From Methyloradius sp035460505 (GTDB lineage: Bacteria; Pseudomonadota; Gammaproteobacteria; Burkholderiales; Methylophilaceae): a stretch of 10,005 bases of DNA. The DNA lies in contig DATHWP010000090.1 in assembly GCA_035460505.1 (NCBI GenBank), positions 1 through 10,005 on the forward strand, given 5' to 3'. A model generated the notes under the pieces. The model had not been told where the DNA came from, did no database searches, and worked only from the letters and a program-made list of their open reading frames with translations. Each line of letters starts with the position of its first letter. The stretch's first letter is position 1. Below, in pieces: positions 1 through 7,204 of the stretch. Both the position numbers and the translations under genes were made by a program.

Positions 1-429
1 CACAACTACGTGATTGAAGAATCGATCGGCTATTTGATCAAGCATGCGCAATTAGCACTAAATCGCACCATTGATACAAAAATGGCAGGTATAGATTTAA
101 CCGCCATGCAGTGGGCCCCGCTATTACTGCTTGCGCACGGCAAAGCACGTACAGCAGCTGAGCTGTCCCGATGCTCAGGCGTAGACACCAGCACCATGAC
201 GCGTATGCTTGACAGGCTTGAATCCAAAGGCTTGATCAGCCGCAACCGCTGCGAGAAAGACAGAAGAATCATCTATCTCGAACTCACTGACACTGGTAAA
301 GAATTCGCAGCCAAAGTGCCTTATGTGATCGCGGAAAGCTTTAACCATCATTTACGCGGCTTCACCAATGAAGAAGTGAATACACTGAAATCGCTACTCA
401 GGCGCATCAAAGCGAACGAAGAAAGCTAG
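1..429 (+). CDS. MarR-family transcriptional regulator of the efflux operon (5' end cut by window)
   Basis: Winged helix-turn-helix repressor of the MarR/EmrR type, which usually binds a palindrome near its own promoter as a dimer and is released by small aromatic or lipophilic ligands. Counting from the GTG at 10, the DNA-binding part covers about residues 46-95: helices at about 48-56 and 59-72 (core DTSTMTRMLDRLESKGLI), then a wing with the family hallmark D84-R85-R86 and the LTDTG stretch at 92-96. The flanking N- and C-terminal helices form the usual dimerisation region. The frame is open to base 1 (three more codons before the GTG) and MarR proteins normally have a few residues before the EESIGYL segment, so the true start probably lies upstream and the entry is partial. 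Only 6 bases separate it from the next gene, implying co-transcription and likely autoregulation of the pump. Two cysteines (C55, C81) lie in the DNA-binding half; a redox role is possible but unsupported. The family call is firm; the ligand is unknown. Confidence 0.93.
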   Translation, partial: HNYVIEESIGYLIKHAQLALNRTIDTKMAGIDLTAMQWAPLLLLAHGKARTAAELSRCSGVDTSTMTRMLDRLESKGLISRNRCEKDRRIIYLELTDTGKEFAAKVPYVIAESFNHHLRGFTNEEVNTLKSLLRRIKANEES

Positions 430-435
430 GCCGAT

Positions 436-1899
436 ATGCAGACGATCACTCACATATATAAACAGTATGGCCTGAGCAGAAAAATACTAGCCTCAGCTCT
501 GATACTCAGCGTCATGACTGGCTGCATCAGCACACAAGGCATACATCACGACCAATCACAGCGCGAGGCAAAAAGCCTGGGAGCGCAGGGTAAGTTTGAC
601 CAATGGCCAGTCACTGAATGGTGGCAAAGTTTCAATGATCCTGCGCTTAACCAGTTGATTGAACAAGCGCTACGCGACAACCCTAACGTAGTGATTGCCG
701 CCAAACGCATGGAGAGTGCTAGTGCCTATGCAAATGCTGCTAGATCTGCGATCTATCCACAAGTAAATGGCAGTGTCGATATTAGCCGCCAACGCCTTTC
801 AGAGAACTCTTTCTACCCACCACCTTACGGCGGTTCTTACCAGAACATCGCCAACGGCTCGCTCAATGCGTCATGGGATCTGGATTTCTGGGGCAAGAAT
901 CGCAGCGCATTACAATCTGCACTGTCGCAGACTGAAGCCGCACAAGCTGAGATTGCTGCCGCAAAATTGATGATTTCAACCGCTGTTGCGCAAACTTACT
1001 ATCATCTTGCCCAGCAAGTTGAACAGCAAAAACTTGCCGCACAAACGCTTAAGCAACGCGAGCAAGAGTTAAGTCTTGTCAATGCAAGAATCAAGACTGG
1101 CCTAGATACCAATGTTGAACTACAACAAGGCAAAGGTAATTTAGCTTCGGCCCGCGTAGATGTTCAGACTGCCACTGAATCTGTTGAACTAAGCCGTAAC
1201 GCTCTGGCTGCATTGACGCTTCAGTCACCACAAACCCTGAATACACTTGAGCCAGCACTACCTGCCATCACGGTACAAGCATTACCTGATGACATCCCAA
1301 TAGACCTGATCGCTCGCCGCCCAGACCTGGCTGCCGCGAATGCCCGAGTAAACGCCGCGACAGCTGATATTGCAGTAACACATGCCGACTTTTATCCGAA
1401 TGTGAGTCTGTCAGCCATGATCGGCCTTTCATCATTTGGCTTATCCAAGTTCCTTGAATCAGGCAGTACAGTCCTAGGTGTTGGCCCTGCCATTCATCTG
1501 CCTATTTTTGACGCAGGTAAGTTACGTGCCCAGCTGCAAATCAAAAACACTGACCTTGATATTGCCATCGCCAGCTACAACCAAGTACTTGTAGAAGCAA
1601 TCCATGATATTGCAGACCAGATGACATCCATCCAGAATATTCGCCTGCAATCTACAGATCAGCAAGCTGCACTAAGCGCTACCGAATCCGCCTACAAACT
1701 ATCAACGATACGCTATGAAGCAGGCCTGACCAATTACCTCACAGTATTGACTGCAGAAGATGCATTGATACGTGAGCGCAGTCGTTCGGTAAACCTACAG
1801 GCACGTACACTGGACCTCAATATCGCCCTCATCAGAAGCCTCGGTGGTGGTTATAGCAAGCCCGAAGCAGTAACTAACGATAGCAATCACCGGTCATAG
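436..1899 (+). CDS. NodT-family RND/MFS efflux outer-membrane lipoprotein (TolC-like channel)
   Basis: Outer-membrane factor that trimerises into the exit duct of a tripartite exporter. The 487 residues are normal for the NodT/OprM/CmeC lipoprotein subfamily. A signal peptide with a hydrophobic core at about residues 17-27 ends in a lipobox, MTGC, with C30 as the lipidated cysteine. Two OEP repeats follow. The first carries EWWQSFNDPALNQLIEQAL (61-79) and WDLDFWGKNR (147-156); the second carries DLIARRPDLAAANARVNAA (290-308), DFYPNVSLSA (318-327) and FDAGKLRAQL (358-367). All are family hallmarks. Long alanine- and glutamine-rich helical segments between them fit the periplasmic coiled-coil barrel. 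The gene starts 6 bases after the regulator and is followed after 54 bases by the adaptor gene, so the complete pump is encoded together and need not borrow TolC. The ATG at 436 is preferred because it gives a proper signal peptide. The substrate cannot be read from the sequence. Confidence 0.95.
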   Translation: MQTITHIYKQYGLSRKILASALILSVMTGCISTQGIHHDQSQREAKSLGAQGKFDQWPVTEWWQSFNDPALNQLIEQALRDNPNVVIAAKRMESASAYANAARSAIYPQVNGSVDISRQRLSENSFYPPPYGGSYQNIANGSLNASWDLDFWGKNRSALQSALSQTEAAQAEIAAAKLMISTAVAQTYYHLAQQVEQQKLAAQTLKQREQELSLVNARIKTGLDTNVELQQGKGNLASARVDVQTATESVELSRNALAALTLQSPQTLNTLEPALPAITVQALPDDIPIDLIARRPDLAAANARVNAATADIAVTHADFYPNVSLSAMIGLSSFGLSKFLESGSTVLGVGPAIHLPIFDAGKLRAQLQIKNTDLDIAIASYNQVLVEAIHDIADQMTSIQNIRLQSTDQQAALSATESAYKLSTIRYEAGLTNYLTVLTAEDALIRERSRSVNLQARTLDLNIALIRSLGGGYSKPEAVTNDSNHRS

Positions 1900-1953
1900 A
1901 ACGACATATAGCCAACTTTTTAAACCTTTAATATCTTCAAGGCGACCTTCAAC

Positions 1954-3225
1954 ATGAGTGAGTCTAATCAAACAAACCCTACAGAAACGAACGGCAACGG
2001 CAAAAGAAAGCTGATGTTGATTGTCGTTGCGATCATCGCACTGATTGCAATGACTATCTGGGGTGTCTATTGGTATCTAGTCGCAAGCCACTACCAATCG
2101 ACGGATGACGCCTATGTGGCAGGCAATGTGATCCAGATCACGCCGCAAGTGAACGGCACGGTAGTGGAAATCAATGCCGATGACACGGATTATGTGACTG
2201 CCGGCAAAGTGTTAGTCAGGCTTGACCCTAATGACGCCGAAGTCGCGCTCAAGCAATCAGAAGCCGAGCTTGCACAAGCGGTACGACAAGCACGCACCCT
2301 GTATGCGAATAATGCCATTGTTTCTGCAAGCCTCAACGAGCGTAAGGCCGACCTCGCCAGAACAAAAACAGAGGTAGATAAAGCAAGAGAAGATTTACAG
2401 CGCAGGCAGGCGGTCGTCTCCACAGGTGCAGTTTCCAAAGAAGAAGTTGAGCACGCGCAAACCACGTTGAATAATGCACTCAGTGCCATGTCGTCAGCGC
2501 AATCTGGCCTGATAGGCGCGCAAGAACAGCTCACTTCAAGCCATGCGCAAACCGAAGGCACAACCGTTGAAACCCATCCAAACGTAGAGGCCGCGGCAGC
2601 GCATGTGCGCGAAGCTTACCTAACAAGAGAGCGATGCGATATTACTGCCCCCGCCGCTGGTCAGCTAGCAAAGCGCAGCGTGCAAATCGGGCAACATATA
2701 CAGACTGGCTCGCCACTGATGGCGATCATCCCACTCGATCAACTCTGGGTGGATGCCAACTTCAAGGAAAGCCAGCTAAAAGGCATGCGCATCGGTCAGC
2801 CCGTAGAAGTCTATGCGGACGTGTACGGCAGTAAAATTGAATATACGGGCCACATTACTGGCTTGGGCGCAGGTACTGGCGCTGCGTTTTCATTGCTTCC
2901 AGCACAGAATGCGACAGGTAACTGGATCAAGATCGTGCAGCGTATCCCTGTTCGCATTGAGCTCGATAAGGACCAACTAAAAACGCATCCTTTACGCATA
3001 GGCCTATCAATTGATGCAAAAGTGGACACTAGTGATAGCAGTGGCAAGCTGCTCGCTGATGTATCCAGAACATCACCAGTATCGACAACGGCTCAGATGA
3101 ATGCACAGGTAGCTGCCGCAGATTCACTGGTGAAAGACATCATCAGCAAGAACAGGGGCAACACTTCTGAAACTGGCGCGATTGAAAAGCCGACCTCAGT
3201 CATTGTCCACGGCACAAAGTCGTAA
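1954..3225 (+). CDS. EmrA/HlyD-family periplasmic adaptor (membrane fusion protein)
   Basis: Periplasmic adaptor linking the MFS pump to the outer-membrane channel. It is 423 residues long, usual to slightly long for EmrA-like proteins. A short cytoplasmic N-terminus is followed by one membrane anchor at about residues 20-43. The first half of the lipoyl/biotinyl domain is at about 48-92 (STDDAYVAGNVIQITPQVNG is the EmrA signature). An alpha-helical hairpin rich in Ala, Gln, Glu and Lys covers about 95-225. The returning lipoyl half includes ITAPAAGQLAKRSVQIGQ (230-247), and a beta-barrel domain at about 255-360 includes LWVDANFKESQLKGMRIGQP. The residues after about 360 are Ser/Thr-rich, low in complexity and probably disordered. 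A weak Shine-Dalgarno AAGG lies at 1939-1942, 11 bases before the ATG. It sits between the channel and pump genes in the operon. The family is certain; calling it emrA itself would overstate orthology. Confidence 0.95.
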   Translation: MSESNQTNPTETNGNGKRKLMLIVVAIIALIAMTIWGVYWYLVASHYQSTDDAYVAGNVIQITPQVNGTVVEINADDTDYVTAGKVLVRLDPNDAEVALKQSEAELAQAVRQARTLYANNAIVSASLNERKADLARTKTEVDKAREDLQRRQAVVSTGAVSKEEVEHAQTTLNNALSAMSSAQSGLIGAQEQLTSSHAQTEGTTVETHPNVEAAAAHVREAYLTRERCDITAPAAGQLAKRSVQIGQHIQTGSPLMAIIPLDQLWVDANFKESQLKGMRIGQPVEVYADVYGSKIEYTGHITGLGAGTGAAFSLLPAQNATGNWIKIVQRIPVRIELDKDQLKTHPLRIGLSIDAKVDTSDSSGKLLADVSRTSPVSTTAQMNAQVAAADSLVKDIISKNRGNTSETGAIEKPTSVIVHGTKS

Positions 3226-3243
3226 CCGTAAACAAACAATCAA

Positions 3244-4815
3244 ATGGCTCAAGATACTAATCTGGCGACTAGCCAACCTGCCCAACCCGCGCCATTAAAA
3301 GGTGGGCAGCTAGCACTGGGCACACTGGTACTTTCATTGGCCACATTCATGAATGTGCTGGATACCTCCATTGCCAATGTCTCGCTGCCTGCGATTGCAG
3401 GTAATTTGGGCGTTTCGCCCAATCAGGCAACCTGGGTGATTACCTCGTTTGCTGTCGCCAATGCCATCTCGATTCCGCTCACAGGCTGGCTCACTATGCG
3501 GTTTGGCGCAGTCAAGCTATTCACATGGTCAGTGCTGTTATTCTCGCTGGCATCGCTACTGTGTGGATTTGCGCCCTCCATCGGCATGCTGATTTTCTTC
3601 CGCATCATTCAGGGCGCTGTCGCGGGGCCCATGATTCCACTTTCTCAATCATTGTTGTTATCCAGCTATCCGTCCAGCAAGTCTGGCACGGCCCTCGCCA
3701 TGTGGTCGCTCACGACATTAGTCGCTCCCATCATGGGGCCTTTGCTTGGCGGTTACATTACTGACAACTTCTCCTGGCCCTGGATTTTTTACATCAACAT
3801 ACCGATAGGCATTGCCTCGGCATGGGTGACGTGGATCATCTACCGCAAACGCGAAACGCCGATACGCAAATTGCCTGTTGATTTTGTTGGCTTGGGCTTA
3901 TTGGTAATTTGGGTTGGCTCACTGCAAGTCGCGTTGGATAAAGGCAAAGAACTCGACTGGTTCACTTCTCCGCTGATTATCGGATTAAGTGCCACCGCAG
4001 TGGTTGGCTTTGTGCTGTTTTTAATCTGGGAATTGACGGACAAACACCCCGTGGTCAATCTGCGTTTGTTTCAAAAACGCAATTTCAGCATAGGCGTGAT
4101 TACCCTATCCTTAGGCTACGGCGTGTTCTTCGGCAATGTCGTATTGCTGCCACTCTGGCTGCAGCAGTATATGGGTTACACCGCCACTTGGGCGGGACTG
4201 GTCACTGCGCCCGTAGGGATTCTGGCCATCATATTCTCACCCATCGTCGGTAAAAACGTGGGGAAGGTAGACCCACGAATATTGGCAAGCGTGGCCTTTG
4301 TGGTCTTTGCGCTGGTGTTCTGGATGCGCTCAAATTTTTCGACCCAAACTGATGTATATGCCATGCTCACGCCCACAATTATCCAAGGCATTGCGATGGC
4401 TTTTTTCTTCATCCCGCTGGTCAGCTTAACGCTATCTGGTTTGCGCCCAGACCAGATACCCGCTGCTTCGGGCTTATCCAATTTCGTGCGGATTACCGCA
4501 GGGGCATTCGGTACCTCGATCGCGACCACTGTATGGGATAATCGCGCAACGCTACACCATACTCAACTGATCGAACACATCACGCCTTATGATGCTGTTG
4601 CGACTGATACCATCAATAAAATGCAGCAGAGTGGGCTTTCATTCGAACAGGCCAAAACCCAGATCAACCAGCTCATCAATCAGCAGGCTTTTACCTTTTC
4701 AGCGGATGATATTTTTTATGTTTCGTCCTTTATCTGCCTGGCGATGATAGCCATTCTATGGTTGGCAAAACCTGAAAAGATCGCAAGTTCGTCCAAAGAC
4801 GTAGTCGCTCACTAA
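3244..4815 (+). CDS. EmrB/QacA-type MFS multidrug transporter, DHA2 family (14 TMS)
   Basis: Inner-membrane proton-coupled drug exporter of the DHA2 (14-helix) branch of the major facilitator superfamily; its 523 residues fit that branch. The first helix carries the DHA2 signature LDTSIANVSLPAIAGNLG (39-56, with D40). Motif A appears as GWLTMRFGAVKLF (81-93), motif B as FFRIIQGAVAGPM (118-130, R120) and antiporter motif C as APIMGPLLGGYITDNFSWPW (161-180). The segment WIFYINIPIG (180-189) is also typical of EmrB. Hydrophobic helices continue to about residue 510, followed by a short polar tail. The start is 18 bases after the adaptor stop codon; no good Shine-Dalgarno is visible there, so translation may depend partly on coupling. 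With the adaptor and NodT channel it completes an exporter, probably of hydrophobic or amphipathic compounds such as uncouplers, fatty acids or antibiotics. The actual substrate is unknown. Confidence 0.95.
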   Translation: MAQDTNLATSQPAQPAPLKGGQLALGTLVLSLATFMNVLDTSIANVSLPAIAGNLGVSPNQATWVITSFAVANAISIPLTGWLTMRFGAVKLFTWSVLLFSLASLLCGFAPSIGMLIFFRIIQGAVAGPMIPLSQSLLLSSYPSSKSGTALAMWSLTTLVAPIMGPLLGGYITDNFSWPWIFYINIPIGIASAWVTWIIYRKRETPIRKLPVDFVGLGLLVIWVGSLQVALDKGKELDWFTSPLIIGLSATAVVGFVLFLIWELTDKHPVVNLRLFQKRNFSIGVITLSLGYGVFFGNVVLLPLWLQQYMGYTATWAGLVTAPVGILAIIFSPIVGKNVGKVDPRILASVAFVVFALVFWMRSNFSTQTDVYAMLTPTIIQGIAMAFFFIPLVSLTLSGLRPDQIPAASGLSNFVRITAGAFGTSIATTVWDNRATLHHTQLIEHITPYDAVATDTINKMQQSGLSFEQAKTQINQLINQQAFTFSADDIFYVSSFICLAMIAILWLAKPEKIASSSKDVVAH

Positions 4816-4821
4816 TAAGAA

Positions 4822-5667
4822 TTAATGTGCATCTGAGAAATTACTCTTAACAATCTCAGGCCATCTTTTAACCCAGCAACAATGATGGTCGAAATCAGCA
4901 ATCACCGTGATTGGTGGCTGGTGCTCACTATCGAATCGATCTGCATAAGCACGGGCAATGGATTCGGCAATCACTTTATCTTGACCACCCACATAATGGC
5001 GCTGCTCAATAGCTTGAAGGCTTTGCCACGTATCGGCTGGGTTCAGCGAGCCCGTTAATGGAGAGAGGTGATTGGCCTTAGTCCAAAATGCTGTATCCAG
5101 ATTACCAGCAACTGTCACCAGCATTTCAATATCATCTCGCTGTGCTGCCACTAATACAGCTACTGCTGCGCCCCCAGAATAACCAACCAATCTTATATGC
5201 TTGGCTTGATACCGTGATTTCAGTTGGCTGATCGCCTGATTGCTGGCTGAAATCACTTCAGGCGCAAACCTGCTATCCGTCCAATATTTCTGTGTGCAGT
5301 TCTGTTTGTCAGCGCCAGTCACATACTGACAAGGTCGGGCGAGATAGACGGCATTTTTACTAGGATCACTCAGAGCAAGTCTTAAAGCCAATGGGTCTCG
5401 CGGTGTAGGATCGAATGAAGGCGTAGCTCGATCGACCCAAGCCATGCCATCGCCTTCAATGTAAATCGTCAAGGTTTCTGCATGCTGAAGAGCATGCGGT
5501 ACAAAAGTTGCAAGATAAAAACTATCTGTATTAAGCGTGACTCTTTGCCAGCCAGCATCAATAGCCATCTTCGTAGATTGTTCGCGGCGCTGCTCAGGGC
5601 CATTTGCAGCACATCCAACGACAGTGATCGCTATGAGTAGAAGTTTGATAGTTTCAGGGATTCGCAT
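4822..5667 (-). CDS. Predicted lipoprotein with alpha/beta-hydrolase fold
   Basis: Not recognised as a named gene. The 281-residue product begins with a short charged segment, a hydrophobic stretch (residues 8-17) and a lipobox-like VVGC, so C19 is probably lipidated and the protein membrane-anchored. The rest resembles a serine alpha/beta hydrolase. LTIYIEGDGMAW (66-77) looks like the strand and oxyanion-loop region. HIRLVGYSGGAAVAVLVAA (157-175) contains the nucleophile elbow G-Y-S-G-G with S164. HYVGGQDKVI (224-233) offers D230 as the acid, and the DFDHHCCW segment (258-265) offers H261 or H262 as the base. Several cysteines (103, 114, 124?-type spacing not exact, plus C263 and C264) would suit an oxidising compartment, though pairing is not known. 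It starts 6 bases after the upstream ligase gene, so the two are co-transcribed. Its stop lies only 6 bases from the converging pump operon. The substrate is unknown; esterase, lipase or thioesterase activity are all possible. The fold call is fairly secure, the triad assignment less so. Confidence 0.8.
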   Translation of the reverse strand: MRIPETIKLLLIAITVVGCAANGPEQRREQSTKMAIDAGWQRVTLNTDSFYLATFVPHALQHAETLTIYIEGDGMAWVDRATPSFDPTPRDPLALRLALSDPSKNAVYLARPCQYVTGADKQNCTQKYWTDSRFAPEVISASNQAISQLKSRYQAKHIRLVGYSGGAAVAVLVAAQRDDIEMLVTVAGNLDTAFWTKANHLSPLTGSLNPADTWQSLQAIEQRHYVGGQDKVIAESIARAYADRFDSEHQPPITVIADFDHHCCWVKRWPEIVKSNFSDAH

Positions 5668-5673
5668 ATCTGT

Positions 5674-7056
5674 TTATGCCGTCACATGACTGATAAACTC
5701 CTCGAACTTACCAGTCGGCCCCAGAGGTATCTCATCAAGGAAGCTGAATGTTATCTGGAAATCATGTCCAAGATTTTTTTGCATATTTCTGGCAACTATC
5801 GCTTGCTCAGCCTCGGTGAATGGCCGCTCCACCACGAGCTTGATCTCAACTTGTTCAAGACTGTGCTGCACGCACTGGAATCGAGACACTTTAACGCCTG
5901 TTGCCCCTGAGATCTCGCCATGTTCGCCAAGATATGGGAATAGACTCTCGCCAGTTGGTAAGATTAGTCGATTCCGCTTGCGCCCGTGAATCTTGCGGAT
6001 GACTGGTAGATTCCGTCCACAAGAGCATGGCTCACCAAATTCAGCCATATCACCTACTTCATAACGAATGAACGGCGTGAGGTAGTTATGCAAGGTAGTA
6101 ATTAACACTTGCCCGACTTTCCCTGGGGGACACGGCTGGCCATGTTCATCCACGATCTCAAGCAATATATTTTCTGATTGCACATGGTAATCACCAGATT
6201 CTGGACACTGCATTGCCAGATAACCCGCTTCTTCACAAGTGTATACATCGACCACTTTGACCTGCCATGCCTCTTCAATCAGCGTTCTAGCCTCTTTAGT
6301 CAACATCTCCCCGATAGTACGAATATGCTTTAAACGGGGCAGTTCTTCATTGTTCTCGGCTGCATACTGGGCAAGCGCCACAAGATTGGATGGATACGAC
6401 AATAAGTCATCGGGCATCTCACGCTTTAGCCAGTCTAACTGCTGTTTTAAGGTGGACACTATATTGAGGATGCTGGCTGGCCCAGTCTCAAAAACTGGTG
6501 TGACCACTTGCCCCCAGTTTGCTTCATGGATACCATCAGGCGCCTCTGCGGTACCTTTTGGAAACCAGCGAATCACAGCGAGTTTTCCACTAAAATCCTG
6601 CTGGTGCCAAAGATTATCGCGCAAGGCAAATGCCAGCCACATCGTGTGTGCCAACAAGGTCTTGCCAAAGCGCACACGTCGCCCAGTAGAGCCTGAAGTA
6701 TTAGAGAAATGAGGAGCGCCATGATCAGCGGGTAGCTGCAATGTCTCTAACTTGGTATCAGCAGTCTGTATTGCCAATCGCGTGGATTGCGGAATCTGGC
6801 GAAAGAAATCCAGCGTCAAAGTTTCAGGGATTGTTAGCTTATGGACTTTAGCCATTTCCTGATAATAAGGCACGGTAGCAAAGGCATGCTGCAACAGCAA
6901 CTTAAGTTGCGACATCTGTTGTTCAAGTAACCTCTCGCTAGGCCACCATTGCGAGCGCTCTAACTGATACTGAAGCGACAGCATCAAACTAGCATGTGGG
7001 TCAGTGATGGCTGGGAACACATGATTCTTAATATGGGAGCGTGGTGTTTGATTCAT
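5674..7056 (-). CDS. PaaK/CapK-family adenylate-forming enzyme (phenylacetate-CoA ligase-like)
   Basis: Member of the phenylacetate-CoA ligase / coenzyme F390 synthetase / CapK branch of the ANL superfamily, which activates carboxylic acids as acyl-adenylates and often transfers them to CoA or another acceptor. The 460 residues match the family. The phosphate-binding loop is FSNTSGSTGRRVRF (117-130). TIGEML (247-252) precedes the active-site segment VYTCEEAGYLAMQC (271-284), the equivalent of the YxxTE motif. RYEVGD (331-336) and the hinge-region HGRKRNR (357-363) follow. The C-terminal LGPTGKFEEF (445-454) places K450 where the catalytic lysine is expected. C274, C284, C344 and C346 resemble the metal-binding cysteine cluster seen in parts of this family. 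The ATG at 7056 leaves a complete N-terminal helical region. It leads a two-gene unit with the lipoprotein hydrolase. The acid activated is unknown: there are no phenylacetate-degradation genes here, and CapK-like relatives are found in polysaccharide loci, so a role in decorating a surface polymer is a hypothesis. Confidence 0.87.
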   Translation of the reverse strand: MNQTPRSHIKNHVFPAITDPHASLMLSLQYQLERSQWWPSERLLEQQMSQLKLLLQHAFATVPYYQEMAKVHKLTIPETLTLDFFRQIPQSTRLAIQTADTKLETLQLPADHGAPHFSNTSGSTGRRVRFGKTLLAHTMWLAFALRDNLWHQQDFSGKLAVIRWFPKGTAEAPDGIHEANWGQVVTPVFETGPASILNIVSTLKQQLDWLKREMPDDLLSYPSNLVALAQYAAENNEELPRLKHIRTIGEMLTKEARTLIEEAWQVKVVDVYTCEEAGYLAMQCPESGDYHVQSENILLEIVDEHGQPCPPGKVGQVLITTLHNYLTPFIRYEVGDMAEFGEPCSCGRNLPVIRKIHGRKRNRLILPTGESLFPYLGEHGEISGATGVKVSRFQCVQHSLEQVEIKLVVERPFTEAEQAIVARNMQKNLGHDFQITFSFLDEIPLGPTGKFEEFISHVTA

Positions 7057-7090
7057 GCTGTTTTCACAATGCTTGCGTATTCATCTTTCA

Positions 7091-7119
7091 ATCATAAGCG
7101 ATTTCTGAGGATGTGAAAA
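7091..7119 (-). promoter_or_regulatory. Candidate sigma-70 promoter of the ligase/hydrolase unit
   Basis: Read on the minus strand, TTTTCA (7114-7119) stands 17 bases from TATGAT (7091-7096), giving a 4/6 match for the -35 box and 5/6 for the -10 box at ideal spacing. Transcription would begin near 7084, leaving a leader of about 28 bases before the ATG at 7056. The -35 box lies inside one arm of an 8-bp inverted repeat (7061-7068 with 7112-7119). This is a prediction from consensus matching only. Confidence 0.45.
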
Positions 7120-7169
7120 ACGAGCTTTCATACAAGATAGCCAAGGATATGTTAGTGCAACTCAATTCT

Positions 7170-7178
7170 TGTTATGAT
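7170..7178 (+). promoter_or_regulatory. Candidate extended -10 promoter of the EamA transporter gene
   Basis: The nonamer TGTTATGAT is a TGn-extended -10 element (TATGAT at 7173-7178, 5/6). No good -35 box is visible at 15-18 bases upstream, which is tolerable for extended -10 promoters. The -10 ends 26 bases before the ATG at 7205, so the leader would be about 20 bases. It shows no Shine-Dalgarno sequence. Confidence 0.42.
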
Positions 7179-7204
7179 TTCAAGCTTACTCAAATTGCCT
7201 TTGT

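Noticed and set aside
1939..1949. AAGG-CGA-CCTT mini-hairpin over the adaptor gene's ribosome binding site
   Set aside because: A 4-bp stem with a three-base loop is expected by chance and unlikely to be stable enough to control translation.
2190..2561. Antisense open frame of 123 codons inside the adaptor gene
   Set aside because: Lies opposite the coiled-coil region of a clear gene; Ser/Cys/Ala-rich composition is typical of reversed Ala/Gln/Glu codons, with no start signal.
4176..4529. Minus-strand open frame of 117 codons inside the MFS pump gene
   Set aside because: Shadow of the transmembrane coding sequence, without a start signal or recognisable product.
4833..4869. Hairpin CTGAGA/TCTCAG after the pump operon, followed by a short T-rich stretch
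   Set aside because: Only six pairs around a 15-base loop, with the T-rich stretch four bases away and interrupted by C; too weak to call a terminator.
6239..6712. Plus-strand open frame of 157 codons inside the ligase gene
   Set aside because: Wholly opposite a well-supported CapK/PaaK-type gene whose motifs are intact; no recognisable domain or ribosome binding site.
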